Assembly (NCBI GenBank): GCA_904420075.1
Contig: CAJFTX010000013.1
Coordinates: 1-36,122 of the forward strand
Source of the DNA: an uncultured Clostridia bacterium
GTDB taxonomy: Bacteria; Bacillota; Clostridia; Oscillospirales; Feifaniaceae
Reading direction: 5' to 3'
DNA length: 36,122 bases
Part shown: piece by piece, positions 7,975-16,697 of the stretch
Numbering within the stretch: position 1 is the stretch's first letter
How the letters are laid out: every line of letters starts with the position of its first letter
The notes under the pieces: generated by a model
The model's database searches: none
The model's input: only the letters and a program-made list of their open reading frames with translations
What the model was told of the DNA's origin: nothing
Program-made: the position numbers and the translations under genes

Positions 7975-8781
7975 ATGAACCGGACCGAGTCCGCAATTTT
8001 CTTGAGAGAGGTATTTGATTTTTCAGAGGTCCCGCGCACCGCGGTGATCACCGGGTCGGGACAGGACGGGGCGCTCTCCTTTCTCACCGAACGGCAGGAG
8101 CTGCCCTTTTCCGAGATCCCCTATTTTACAAGCTCCACCGTACCGGGACACGGCAGCAAGCTCATCGTGGGGCGGTGTGGCGGACGGCAGGTGCTCGCGC
8201 TCTGTGGGCGGCGGCACCGCTACGAGGGCTGTACGATGGAGGAGATTGTCTATCCGGTGCGGACCCTTGCGGCGCTCGGCGTGCGGGAGGTTGTGCTGCT
8301 CAATGCGGCGGGCGGGATCAACCTGTCCTTCCTGCCGGGAGATCTGATGCTCATCACCGATCACATCAATCTGAGCGGACAGAGTCCGCTCATAGGGCCG
8401 AACGACGATCAGCTCGGCCCGCGCTTCCCCGATATGAGCGAGGCCTACAGCGCGGAGCTCATCCGGCGGATGCATCTCGCCGCGGCCCGGTGTGCGCTGC
8501 GGCTGCGTGAGGGGGTGTACGCCTACACCCCCGGCCCTCAGTTTGAGACTCCGGCGGAGATCCGCTATATGCGGACGATCGGCGCGGACGCGGTGGGGAT
8601 GTCCACCGTGCCGGAGGTGATCGCGGCGCGGCACGCGGGTCTTCTGGTGGCGGGCGTCTCGGGCATTACCAACTCCGCTGCGGGCATTGCGGGCCCGCTC
8701 AGCCACGAGGAAGTGCTTCGTGCCGGGGAGCGGATGAATGTGAAACTCTCAAGGTTGCTGGAGCGCTTTTTGGAGAGCTGA
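7975..8781 (+). CDS. punA: Purine-nucleoside phosphorylase (trimeric, mammalian type)
   Basis: Cleaves purine (deoxy)nucleosides with phosphate to a free base and (deoxy)ribose-1-phosphate in purine salvage. The 268-residue protein shows ITGSGQDG (phosphate-binding loop, about 26-33), GRRHRYEG (78-85), LNAAGGIN (109-116), the GPQFETPAEIRYM stretch with the conserved glutamate and tyrosine, then GADAVGMSTVPE and ITN(S/A)A, all standard for the PNP/MTAP family. The dinucleotide-like spacing and length match trimeric PNPs rather than hexameric DeoD. ATG 7975 follows GGGGAGG; upstream in-frame starts lack a ribosome site. The phosphopentose product would need a phosphomutase; the phosphohexomutase at 10018 is a neighbour but is probably for hexoses. 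Confidence 0.93.
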   Translation: MNRTESAIFLREVFDFSEVPRTAVITGSGQDGALSFLTERQELPFSEIPYFTSSTVPGHGSKLIVGRCGGRQVLALCGRRHRYEGCTMEEIVYPVRTLAALGVREVVLLNAAGGINLSFLPGDLMLITDHINLSGQSPLIGPNDDQLGPRFPDMSEAYSAELIRRMHLAAARCALRLREGVYAYTPGPQFETPAEIRYMRTIGADAVGMSTVPEVIAARHAGLLVAGVSGITNSAAGIAGPLSHEEVLRAGERMNVKLSRLLERFLES

Positions 8782-8938
8782 GAGAGGCGCTGGGGAGAGG
8801 GCGGCATTCGTAAGGGATGGTGTTTCCGAGAGGAAAAAGAGAGCAAAGCGGCGGCGCGGCTCCGCTTTGAACGCCTGTGAGGGCGGCGGCACTGCCGCCG
8901 CACCACATGTTCCGCCCCCCGTTTCCCCTTTCAAGAAA

Positions 8939-8970
8939 AAACTCCCTGGGGCAGTCGCCCCGGGGAGTTT
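8939..8970 (+). terminator. Bidirectional terminator between convergent genes
   Basis: AAACTCCCTGGGGC at 8939-8952 pairs with GCCCCGGGGAGTTT at 8957-8970 (14 bp, one G-T wobble) around a four-base loop. A-rich sequence to the left gives a T-tract for the minus strand. It separates punA from the leftward gene ending at 9039. A smaller hairpin (GCGGCGGC/GCCGCCGC) lies at 8883-8901. The rest of 8782-8938 shows no gene. Confidence 0.88.
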
Positions 8971-9038
8971 GCGCTCAGCTTGGCAGAGGTTCGCCGTATC
9001 TTTCCCCGCGAATGCCCTTTGAACATTCTGGACGCTCT

Positions 9039-9347
9039 CTATTTCTCGCTGAAGTTCCAGCGCTTATAGAGAAGTACCTCGGGATCGGAGCCGCCCTCGC
9101 CGTACTCGCAGACAAGCAGATGCGTCTCGTCCGCGGCAAGACCGTAGCAGCGGCAGCTGCCCTCTCTCTCGAGCTGCGCGCCGAGATAGGTCTTTCGATC
9201 GTCCCAGAATTTTGCGGGACCGCCTGGGAGCCGGTACTCGAGGTTGATAAATGCGCCTTCGAGCGGATACAGCTCTTTTACCTCTCCCATACCGGGGATG
9301 TCGAGCGCATTGAACTGTGCAATCAGTTCCGCTTTGAGCCCGCTCAT
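9039..9347 (-). CDS. Hypothetical protein, 102 aa
   Basis: Small acidic soluble protein with no signal peptide, membrane helix or motif I recognise. It begins MSGLKAELIAQFNALD and ends LLYKRWNFSEK; an internal YLGAQLEREG and YGLAADETHLLV suggest a compact mixed alpha/beta fold. Its start codon overlaps the stop of the YbjQ-family gene by four bases (ATGA), which shows tight translational coupling and supports it as a real gene. It is the last gene of a three-gene leftward unit that ends at the terminator at 8939. Confidence 0.65.
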   Translation of the reverse strand: MSGLKAELIAQFNALDIPGMGEVKELYPLEGAFINLEYRLPGGPAKFWDDRKTYLGAQLEREGSCRCYGLAADETHLLVCEYGEGGSDPEVLLYKRWNFSEK

Positions 9348-9655
9348 CTGAATTTGACGGCGGTGCCGTAGCAGATGACCTCCGCGGCCCCCTGCATGAT
9401 GGCGGAGGAGGCGTACCGCAGGCAGACAATCGCATCCGCGCCGAGCGCCTCCGCATCAGCCACCATCCGCTTGGTCGCGATGGCGCGGGCCTCGTTCATC
9501 ATCTCGGTGTACGAGGTGATCTCGCCGCCCACGAGATTTTTCAGCCCGGACATGAAGTCGCGGCCGAAGTTTTTCGACTGCACGGTGCAGCCGCGCACCA
9601 GTCCCAGCGCTTCGAGCTCGCGGCCGGGGATCTGATCGGTTGTGACAAGCAGCAT
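9344..9655 (-). CDS. YbjQ/UPF0145-family protein
   Basis: The 103-residue protein has the hallmarks of the YbjQ family, often called a putative heavy-metal-binding domain: a start MLLVTTDQIPGRE, a central SKNFGRDFMSGLKNLVGGEITSYTEMM with the conserved G-rich loop, then ARAIATKRMVADAEALGADAIV and a final strand. YbjQ proteins form homo-oligomers; their cellular role is not established. The start at 9655 (minus strand) is chosen over one 24 bases further upstream because AGGAGG at 9663-9668 lies about eight bases ahead and family members begin at this methionine. It sits between a two-helix membrane protein and a small soluble protein. Confidence 0.88.
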   Translation of the reverse strand: MLLVTTDQIPGRELEALGLVRGCTVQSKNFGRDFMSGLKNLVGGEITSYTEMMNEARAIATKRMVADAEALGADAIVCLRYASSAIMQGAAEVICYGTAVKFR

Positions 9656-9682
9656 AAGTAGTTCCTCCTGATTGATCAATTT

Positions 9683-9904
9683 TTAATAGCGGTCGAGATC
9701 GTCCTCCGCGCCGCTGCGGATTTCCCGGATGCGGGAGACCAGCACCGCCACCGCACAGGCGGCGGTCGCGAGCGGGATGAGAATCCCTATGAGCTTGACG
9801 GCAAACGGCAGCTCAGGCACGAGGAATAGTATGACGATAAAGCCGATAAGATAGAGTAGAAGCAGCGCGACGATTACGATCGGCGCGATCAGCTTACGCA
9901 CCAT
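9683..9904 (-). CDS. Small two-helix membrane protein
   Basis: A 73-residue protein with two predicted membrane helices, about residues 5-28 (APIVIVALLLLYLIGFIVIL) and 34-57, joined by a short proline-containing turn, followed by a charged cytosolic tail (SRIREIRSGAEDDLDRY). The start ATG 9904 has GAGGTG at 9911-9916 six bases upstream; a GTG start at 9913 would lie inside that site. It is the first gene of the leftward unit with the YbjQ-family gene 27 bases downstream. A TACAAT on the minus strand (9928-9923) may be its -10 box, though the -35 is poor. Function unknown; it may anchor or export its neighbour. Confidence 0.7.
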   Translation of the reverse strand: MVRKLIAPIVIVALLLLYLIGFIVILFLVPELPFAVKLIGILIPLATAACAVAVLVSRIREIRSGAEDDLDRY

Positions 9905-9957
9905 AAAAATCACCTCAGAGGCATTGTACCACGCCGCCTCCCAAAAGGGAACCCCAC

Positions 9958-9986
9958 TTGTGAGGGGGAGATAAAAATGGTATGAT
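9958..9986 (+). promoter_or_regulatory. Promoter of the phosphohexomutase gene
   Basis: TTGTGA at 9958-9963 and TATGAT at 9981-9986 are exactly 17 bp apart, about 32 bp ahead of the start codon. The region is divergent, with the leftward three-gene unit starting at 9904. Confidence 0.7.
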
Positions 9987-10017
9987 ATCCCTAGATTAAA
10001 ACAAAGGAGAAGAAACG

Positions 10018-11718
10018 ATGAACGAGATCTATGAGCGCTGGCTTGCGCGTGTGGACGACCCGGAGCTCCGCGAGGAGCTGCTCTCTATCAGGGGGGATGA
10101 GGAACAGATCCGCGACCGGTTTTACTGCGAGCTCAGCTTCGGCACGGCGGGCCTGCGCGGCGTGCTCGGCGCGGGGACCAACCGGATGAACATCTACAAC
10201 GTCCGCCGGGCGACAGCGGGGCTTGCGCGCTATCTGCTGAAGAAGTATGAGCGGCCCTCGGTGGGCATCGCCTACGACTCGAGAAACAAGTCGGACCTCT
10301 TTGCGCGCAGCGCGGCGGCGGTGCTCGCGGCGGCCGGCGTGCGGGTGCATCTCTTCTCCGAACTGCAGCCGACGCCGGTGCTCTCCTTCACGGTGCGGCA
10401 TCTCGGGCTCTCGGCCGGAATCGTGATCACCGCGTCGCACAACCCGGCGCCCTACAACGGCTATAAGGTCTACGGCGAGGACGGCGCACAGCTCGGCCCC
10501 GAGGCGGCGGACGCAGTGCTCGCCGCCATTCGGGAGATCGACCTCTTTGACGGGGTGAACCCCGGCGATTTCGAGGCGGAGCTCAAAACCGGGCGGATCA
10601 GCTATCTCGGGGAGGAGCTGCTGGAGGCGTACTATGGGGCGGTGCTCTCGCAGTCGGTGCTGCCCGATATCGTAAGAGAGCAGAATCTCTCGGTTGTCTA
10701 CACCCCGCTCAACGGCGCGGGCAACAAGCCGGTGCGGGAGATCTTCTCGCGCATCGGAGTCTCAAAGGTGAGCGTGGTGAAGGAGCAGGAGCAGCCGGAC
10801 GGCAATTTCCCCACCTGCCCCTATCCGAACCCGGAGACGAGGGAGGCGCTCGCGCTCGCCCTCGAGCTCGCAAAGCAGGAGCGGCCGGACGTCGTCATCG
10901 CGACCGACCCCGACAGCGACCGGGTCGGCATCGCGGTGGGGACGAAGGACGGCCTGCGCCTGCTGACCGGCAACGAGGTGGGCGTGCTGCTGCTCGACTA
11001 CATCGCGCGGGGCAAGCGGGAGCGGAACGCGCTGCCGGAGAACCCGGTGGTCGTCTCCACCGTCGTCTCCACGCCGCTGACGGGGGAGCTTGTGAAGAAG
11101 TACGGCGGCGAGGCGCGCTATGTGCTGACCGGGTTCAAGTTCATCGGCGGCGAGCTCGAGAAGCTGGTGGAGGCCGGCTGCCCGGAGCGGTTTTTGCTCG
11201 GCTTTGAGGAGAGCTACGGCTACCTCGTGGGGACCTACTGCCGGGACAAGGACGCGGTGGTCGCCTCGATGCTGATCTGCGAGATGGCGGCCTACTACAA
11301 GAGCCTCGGCCTCTCGCTCTATGACGCGATGGAGGCGATCTACCAGGAGTTCGGCTACTATCAGAATGATGTAAAGAGCTTTGCCTTTGCAGGAGAGAGC
11401 GGGATGCACAGGATGGCGGAGATCATGGCGCGCCTGCGGGAGAACCCGCCGAAAGAGCTCGCAGGCCGGAAGGTCGTAGCGGTGAGCGACATCGAGAAGG
11501 GGGAGCGCCGGGACGCGCACGGCGTCTCCAAAATCGAGCTCCCGCGCTCGAATGTGCTGATTTTTGAGCTTACGGACGGCTTCCGCGCGATCGCGCGCCC
11601 CTCGGGGACCGAGCCGAAGCTCAAGTGTTATCTCACCGCGGTCGGCAGAACCCGCGCGGAAGCCGAGACGGAGAGCGCGCGGCTGATGGCCGCGATGACC
11701 GCCCTGATCGAGGGATGA
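10018..11718 (+). CDS. Phosphoglucomutase/phosphomannomutase
   Basis: Interconverts hexose-1-phosphate and hexose-6-phosphate, supplying sugar phosphates for UDP-sugars and envelope polymers. The 566-residue protein follows the alpha-D-phosphohexomutase order: TASHNP with the phosphoserine Ser140, the metal loop ATDPDSDR near residue 300, the sugar-binding GFEESYGYL near 396, and the phosphate-binding RPSGTEPKLK near 528. The long N-terminus with FGTAGLRG fits the PgcA-like group found in Firmicutes (YbbT/GlmM is shorter). AAAGGAG lies nine bases before ATG 10018. The next gene starts inside its stop codon. Substrate preference between glucose and mannose cannot be told from sequence. Confidence 0.93.
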   Translation: MNEIYERWLARVDDPELREELLSIRGDEEQIRDRFYCELSFGTAGLRGVLGAGTNRMNIYNVRRATAGLARYLLKKYERPSVGIAYDSRNKSDLFARSAAAVLAAAGVRVHLFSELQPTPVLSFTVRHLGLSAGIVITASHNPAPYNGYKVYGEDGAQLGPEAADAVLAAIREIDLFDGVNPGDFEAELKTGRISYLGEELLEAYYGAVLSQSVLPDIVREQNLSVVYTPLNGAGNKPVREIFSRIGVSKVSVVKEQEQPDGNFPTCPYPNPETREALALALELAKQERPDVVIATDPDSDRVGIAVGTKDGLRLLTGNEVGVLLLDYIARGKRERNALPENPVVVSTVVSTPLTGELVKKYGGEARYVLTGFKFIGGELEKLVEAGCPERFLLGFEESYGYLVGTYCRDKDAVVASMLICEMAAYYKSLGLSLYDAMEAIYQEFGYYQNDVKSFAFAGESGMHRMAEIMARLRENPPKELAGRKVVAVSDIEKGERRDAHGVSKIELPRSNVLIFELTDGFRAIARPSGTEPKLKCYLTAVGRTRAEAETESARLMAAMTALIEG

Positions 11719-12497
11719 GCGCCGCGCGGAAGGTCGCGATTGTCACCGGCGCCTCGAGCGGGCTCGGCCGGGAGTTTGCGCTCCAGATCGACCGGGGGGA
11801 GGCGCTCGACGAGCTCTGGGTGATCGCGCGGAGAAAAGAGCGGCTCTCGGAGCTGCGGGCCCTCTGTAAAACTCCGGTGCGCCCGCTGCCGATGGACCTT
11901 GTGGCGGAGGGGAGTCTCGACGCGCTCTCCGAGCTGCTTGAGCGGGAGCGCCCCTCGGTGCGGCTGCTCGTCTGTGCGGCGGGCTTCGGCAAGATCGGGT
12001 CCTATGCCGACGTCAGGCGGGAGGAGGCCGCCCGAATGATCGAGCTCAACTGCCGCGCCGCAGTGGAGACGACGCTGCGTGTACTGCCGTATATGGAGCG
12101 GGGCGCGCGGATTCTGGAAATCAGCTCCACCTCGGCGTTTCAGCCGTTTCAGCAGCTCTCGGTCTACGCGGCGAGCAAGGCCTTTCTGCTGCGGTACAGC
12201 CGGGCGCTCCGGTGGGAGCTCTTTCCCCGCGGCGTGCATGTGACGGCCGTCTGTCCCTACTGGATCAAGGACACCGAGTTCATCCCCGAGGCGCAGCGGA
12301 CGAAGGCGCCCGGCGCGGTGCGGAGCTTCCCATTTGCGTCGCGGGCGGAGACGGTGGCGCGCCGCGCGCTGCGGGACAGCGCGCACAACTTCGCCGTCTC
12401 CACCCCGGGGCCGGTCTGCACGCTGCACCGTCTGATCGCAAAGGTGATTCCGGGTGGCCTTCTCCAGCTGGGCTGGGAGGGGCTGCGCAGAATATGA
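11715..12497 (+). CDS. Short-chain dehydrogenase/reductase
   Basis: NAD(P)-dependent oxidoreductase of the classical SDR family, 260 residues. TGASSGLG near the N-terminus is the cofactor-binding glycine motif, VCAAGFG takes the place of NNAG, SSTSAF carries the catalytic serine, and YAASK carries the catalytic tyrosine and lysine. The sequence after it (LRWELFPRGVHVTAVCPYWIKD) is typical of the family. ATG 11715 overlaps the TGA of the mutase gene (ATGA), so the two are coupled; the upstream frame extension to 11625 lies inside the mutase and has no ribosome site. Substrate unknown. No terminator is visible before the pyrH promoter. Confidence 0.9.
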   Translation: MSAARKVAIVTGASSGLGREFALQIDRGEALDELWVIARRKERLSELRALCKTPVRPLPMDLVAEGSLDALSELLERERPSVRLLVCAAGFGKIGSYADVRREEAARMIELNCRAAVETTLRVLPYMERGARILEISSTSAFQPFQQLSVYAASKAFLLRYSRALRWELFPRGVHVTAVCPYWIKDTEFIPEAQRTKAPGAVRSFPFASRAETVARRALRDSAHNFAVSTPGPVCTLHRLIAKVIPGGLLQLGWEGLRRI

Positions 12498-12523
12498 ACG
12501 GAAAATGAAATGCTTTCTCAATC

Positions 12524-13299
<776 letters not shown>

Positions 13300-13315
13300 G
13301 GGAGGCTTTCTCAGC

Positions 13316-13870
13316 ATGAAAGACACGATGAATACAGCGTCCGAAAAGATGGACAAGACAATCCACGCCCTTGCAAATGAGCTCGCGGGCATCCGCGCGG
13401 GCCGGGCAAATCCGGCGGTGCTCGACAAGATCGTGGTCGACTACTACGGCGCGCCGACTCCGCTCAACCAGATGGCGGCGATCTCGGTGGCGGAGGCGAG
13501 AATCCTCGTCATCTCCCCGTGGGACGCGTCGGTTTTAAACCAGATCGACAAGGCGATCCAGGCCTCGGACATCGGCATCAATCCCACAAACGACGGCAAG
13601 AGCCTGCGGCTTGTTTTCCCGCAGCTGACCGAGGAGCGCAGAAAGGAACTCGCAAAGCAGATCAGCAAGTACGGCGAGGAGGCGAAGGTCGCCATCCGCA
13701 ACTGCCGCCGCGACGCGATTGACAAGTTCAAGGATATGAAGAAGAAGAGCGAGATCACCGAGGACGATCTCAAGACCTGCGAGAAGGACGTCCAGGACCT
13801 GACCGATAAGAAATCGGCCGAGGTGGACAAGCTGGTCGCAGCGAAGCAGAAAGAGATTCTTGAAGTTTAA
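13316..13870 (+). CDS. frr: Ribosome recycling factor
   Basis: Splits post-termination ribosomes with EF-G. The 184-residue length is canonical, and the sequence shows ELAGIRAGRANPAVLD, VDYYGAPTPLNQ, ISVAEARILVISPWD, GINPTNDGKSLRLVFPQLTEERRK and the long second helix of the triple-helix bundle. GGGAGG stands 11 bases before ATG 13316, 16 bases after the pyrH stop, so the two are one unit. A strong terminator follows directly. Confidence 0.97.
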   Translation: MKDTMNTASEKMDKTIHALANELAGIRAGRANPAVLDKIVVDYYGAPTPLNQMAAISVAEARILVISPWDASVLNQIDKAIQASDIGINPTNDGKSLRLVFPQLTEERRKELAKQISKYGEEAKVAIRNCRRDAIDKFKDMKKKSEITEDDLKTCEKDVQDLTDKKSAEVDKLVAAKQKEILEV

Positions 13871-13882
13871 ATGAAAGAGAGA

Positions 13883-13920
13883 CGTTTGGGCGGGAAGGAC
13901 CTTTCCGCCCAAACGCTTTT
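13883..13920 (+). terminator. Intrinsic terminator between frr and uppS
   Basis: CGTTTGGGCGG at 13883-13893 pairs with CCGCCCAAACG at 13905-13915, with three more inner pairs (one wobble), followed by CTTTT. It ends just 14 bases before the uppS start, so uppS must be served by read-through or by a promoter inside the frr end. Confidence 0.85.
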
Positions 13921-13934
13921 CGGTGGAGCGGAGA

Positions 13935-14645
13935 ATGGCATTTTGGTCAAAAAAAAGGAAAATAGAGCATAACGCGGTGCCGCGGCACATAGCGATTATT
14001 ATGGACGGGAACGGCCGCTGGGCGAAGAAACGCGGCCTGCCCCGCCGGTATGGGCACAGAGTGGGGGCGAAGGTGTTCCGCCGGATCGCGACCTACTGCA
14101 AGGAGATCGGCGTGCAGTACATCACTGTCTACGCCTTCTCAACGGAGAACTGGAAGCGGCCGCAGGACGAGGTCGAGGCGATCATGGAGCTTCTCTGCGA
14201 GTATCTCGACACGGCGCTTGCGGAGTTTGAGGAGAACCGGATCCGGCTCTGCTTTCTGGGGGACCGGACCCCTCTCTCGGACAAACTGAAGGCGAAGATG
14301 GCCGAGGTGGAGGAGAAGAGCAAAAAGTACACCACCGTCTGCAACATCGCGCTCAACTACGGCGGCCGCGCGGAGATCCTGCACGCGGCGCGGGCGCTTC
14401 TGGAGGCGGGGGAGGAGCCGACCGAGGAGAATTTCTCCCGGCATCTCTATACGGCGGGCCAGCCCGACCCGGACCTCATCATCCGCCCCTCGGGAGAGCT
14501 GCGGCTGAGCAACTTCCTGCTCTGGCAGTGCGCCTACAGCGAGTTCTATTTCACCGATGTGCTCTGGCCGGACTTCACTCCGGCGGAGCTCGACCGCGCG
14601 GTGGCGGATTACAACGGGAGAAAGCGGCGATACGGCGGCGTTTGA
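13935..14645 (+). CDS. uppS: Undecaprenyl diphosphate synthase (isoprenyl transferase)
   Basis: Adds isopentenyl units to farnesyl diphosphate to make the C55 lipid carrier for peptidoglycan and teichoic acid. The 236-residue protein shows IAIIMDGNGRWAKKRG with the catalytic Asp24, YAFSTENWKRP, and the C-terminal signature RPSGELRLSNFLLWQ then AYSEFYF. Families usually have RTSGE; here the threonine is proline. ATG 13935 follows GGTGGAG at 13922-13928; an in-frame GTG at 13923 lies within that site. cdsA begins 25 bases downstream. Confidence 0.96.
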   Translation: MAFWSKKRKIEHNAVPRHIAIIMDGNGRWAKKRGLPRRYGHRVGAKVFRRIATYCKEIGVQYITVYAFSTENWKRPQDEVEAIMELLCEYLDTALAEFEENRIRLCFLGDRTPLSDKLKAKMAEVEEKSKKYTTVCNIALNYGGRAEILHAARALLEAGEEPTEENFSRHLYTAGQPDPDLIIRPSGELRLSNFLLWQCAYSEFYFTDVLWPDFTPAELDRAVADYNGRKRRYGGV

Positions 14646-14670
14646 TCTCAGAAAGCGAACGGTTTTTTCT

Positions 14671-15492
14671 ATGGGAAAGAGAATTTTGTCAGGGGCGCTC
14701 ATTGTCGCCTTTACGCTGCCGATGCTGGTCTTTTCAAGCACCGGGATTTTGAATACGCTGGTGGCGCTCATTTCGGCGGTCTGTCTCTATGAGGCGCTGA
14801 TCGTCACGAAATATGTGGAGGCCAAGCACATCATGGTCTTCTCGCTGCTGCTGGCGGTGACGGTGCCGTTTGTGACCGATCTCTCCCGCCGCGGGATCGT
14901 CATCTGGATGGCGCTCTATGCGTTTGTGATGTTCATTTTGATCATCGTAAACTTTCCGAAGTTCAAGTTTCAGCACATCTGCGTGGTGTTCATGCTGTCG
15001 CTGGTCATCCCCTATTTCTTTTCCAATATCGTATTTTTGCGCCGGTTTGACGGCGGCGGATACTATATCTGCCTCGTCTTTATCGGGGCCTGGTTCTCGG
15101 ACACGGCGGCGCTGCTCTTCGGGATGCTGTTTGGCAGACACAAGCTCTGCCCGAACATCAGCCCGAAAAAGACGGTGGAGGGCTCGATCGGCGGCGTCGT
15201 CGGCGCGACACTCGGCTATCTGCTGTTCGGCCTTGTGGTGGAGCGGTTCTGCGGCGTCACGGTAAACTATTTGATTCTGGTAATCGCGGGGGCGCTCGCC
15301 TCCGGTGCGGCTCAGCTCGGGGATCTCTCCGCCTCGGTCATCAAGCGCACCTTCGGGGTGAAGGACTTCGGCAAACTGATCCCGGGGCACGGAGGGATGC
15401 TCGACCGGTTTGACAGTGTGCTGTTCGTCGCGCCCTATCTGGTGGCGATGGTCAGCTTCTTTCCGTTTCTCAAAGGGGGGATTGTATGGTAA
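14671..15492 (+). CDS. cdsA: Phosphatidate cytidylyltransferase
   Basis: Makes CDP-diacylglycerol from phosphatidic acid and CTP, the branch point for membrane phospholipids. The 273-residue polytopic protein has about eight hydrophobic helices and the C-terminal family signature: SASVIKRTFGVKDFGKLIPG, then HGGMLDRFDS. Upstream, SDTAALLFGMLFGRH and SPKKTVEGSIGG are also conserved. ATG 14671 is the first methionine before the hydrophobic start (MGKRILSGALIVAF), though no strong ribosome site is visible, so translation may depend on coupling to uppS. The stop overlaps the dxr start by seven bases. Confidence 0.95.
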   Translation: MGKRILSGALIVAFTLPMLVFSSTGILNTLVALISAVCLYEALIVTKYVEAKHIMVFSLLLAVTVPFVTDLSRRGIVIWMALYAFVMFILIIVNFPKFKFQHICVVFMLSLVIPYFFSNIVFLRRFDGGGYYICLVFIGAWFSDTAALLFGMLFGRHKLCPNISPKKTVEGSIGGVVGATLGYLLFGLVVERFCGVTVNYLILVIAGALASGAAQLGDLSASVIKRTFGVKDFGKLIPGHGGMLDRFDSVLFVAPYLVAMVSFFPFLKGGIVW

Positions 15493-16655
15493 AGCCTGTG
15501 CTCTCGCTGCTCGGCTCGACCGGCTCGATCGGCGAGCAGACGCTCGACGTTGTCAGACGGCGGGGCTACCGGGTGGCTGCGCTCGCGGCGAACCGCTCGG
15601 TGGACACGCTCTACCGGCAGGCGCTCGAGTTCCGGCCGGAGCTCGTCGCGGTCTATGATGAGACGGCGGCAGAGGAGCTGCGCGCGCGGCTCCGCCCGGA
15701 GGGAATCCGGGTGACGGCCGGTGAGGAGGGGCTCTGTGAGGCGGCGGCGCTCCCCGGCGCGGACGTGACGCTGACGGCGGTGGTCGGTATGGTCGGACTG
15801 CGGCCCACGCTCGAGGCGATCGGGGCGGGCAAGCGGATCGCGCTGGCGAACAAGGAGACGCTCGTCGCGGGCGGGGACATCGTGATGGAGCGGGCCCGGG
15901 CGAAGGGGGTGCCGATCCTGCCGGTGGACAGCGAGCACTCGGCGATTTTCCAGTCGATGCTGGGCTGCGCCGACCGGCGGGAGGTCCGCAAACTGCTGCT
16001 CACGGCGTCAGGGGGACCTTTTTTTGGACGAAAGAGAAAACAGCTCTCGCAGATCACCCCGGCGGAGGCGGTGGCCCACCCCAATTGGAAGATGGGGCGG
16101 AAGATCTCGGTCGACAGCGCGACGCTGATGAACAAGGGGCTTGAGCTCATCGAGGCGATGCACCTCTTCTCGGTGCCGCCGGAGCGCATCCAGGTGGTGG
16201 TGCACCGGGAGAGCGTCGTGCACTCGATGGTGGAGTATGTGGACGGGTGTGTGATGGCGCAGCTCTCCTCGCCCGACATGCGGCTGCCCATCCAGCTGGC
16301 GCTGACCTATCCGGAGCGGGCGGAGCTCGACCTTGCGCCGCTCGACTTTGCAAAACTCGGGAGTCTCACCTTTGCGGAGCCGGACGAGGAGACCTTCCCG
16401 GCGCTCGCGCTCTGCCGGGAGGCGGCCGTGCAGGGCGGGAGCGTCCCCGCCGCGCTCAACGGCGCAAATGAGGCTGCGGTCGCGCTCTTCCTTACGGAGA
16501 AGATTCCCTTCCTCGCGATTGACCGGCTGCTCAGCGCGTTTCTCGCGCAGTACGCGGGAGAGCGGCTCCGCACGGTCGAGGATGTGATCCGTGCAGATCG
16601 TGCGGGACGCGCATTCATAGAGGCGCACGCGGCGGAATATACTGAGCAGAGATAG
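15486..16655 (+). CDS. dxr: 1-deoxy-D-xylulose-5-phosphate reductoisomerase
   Basis: Second step of the MEP isoprenoid pathway: NADPH-dependent conversion of DXP to MEP. The 389-residue protein shows the cofactor motif LGSTGSIGEQTLDVV at the N-terminus, ANKETLVAGG, the acid cluster PVDSEHSAIFQ, the flexible-loop LLTASGGPF, and SVDSATLMNKGLELIEA, all diagnostic. ATG 15486 lies inside the end of cdsA, with AAAGGGGGG about ten bases ahead. Together with ispG downstream it feeds the precursor used by UppS. Confidence 0.97.
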   Translation: MVKPVLSLLGSTGSIGEQTLDVVRRRGYRVAALAANRSVDTLYRQALEFRPELVAVYDETAAEELRARLRPEGIRVTAGEEGLCEAAALPGADVTLTAVVGMVGLRPTLEAIGAGKRIALANKETLVAGGDIVMERARAKGVPILPVDSEHSAIFQSMLGCADRREVRKLLLTASGGPFFGRKRKQLSQITPAEAVAHPNWKMGRKISVDSATLMNKGLELIEAMHLFSVPPERIQVVVHRESVVHSMVEYVDGCVMAQLSSPDMRLPIQLALTYPERAELDLAPLDFAKLGSLTFAEPDEETFPALALCREAAVQGGSVPAALNGANEAAVALFLTEKIPFLAIDRLLSAFLAQYAGERLRTVEDVIRADRAGRAFIEAHAAEYTEQR

Positions 16656-16658
16656 AAG

Positions 16659-16675
16659 AGCGCGGACGCCGCGCT
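16659..16675 (+). other. Small hairpin between dxr and rseP
   Basis: AGCGCGG (16659-16665) pairs with CCGCGCT (16669-16675) around the loop ACG. No T-tract follows. It lies just before the rseP ribosome site and could affect rseP translation or act as an mRNA processing boundary. Confidence 0.4.
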
Positions 16676-16697
16676 TCCAAGCGAGGAGTGAGGGACC

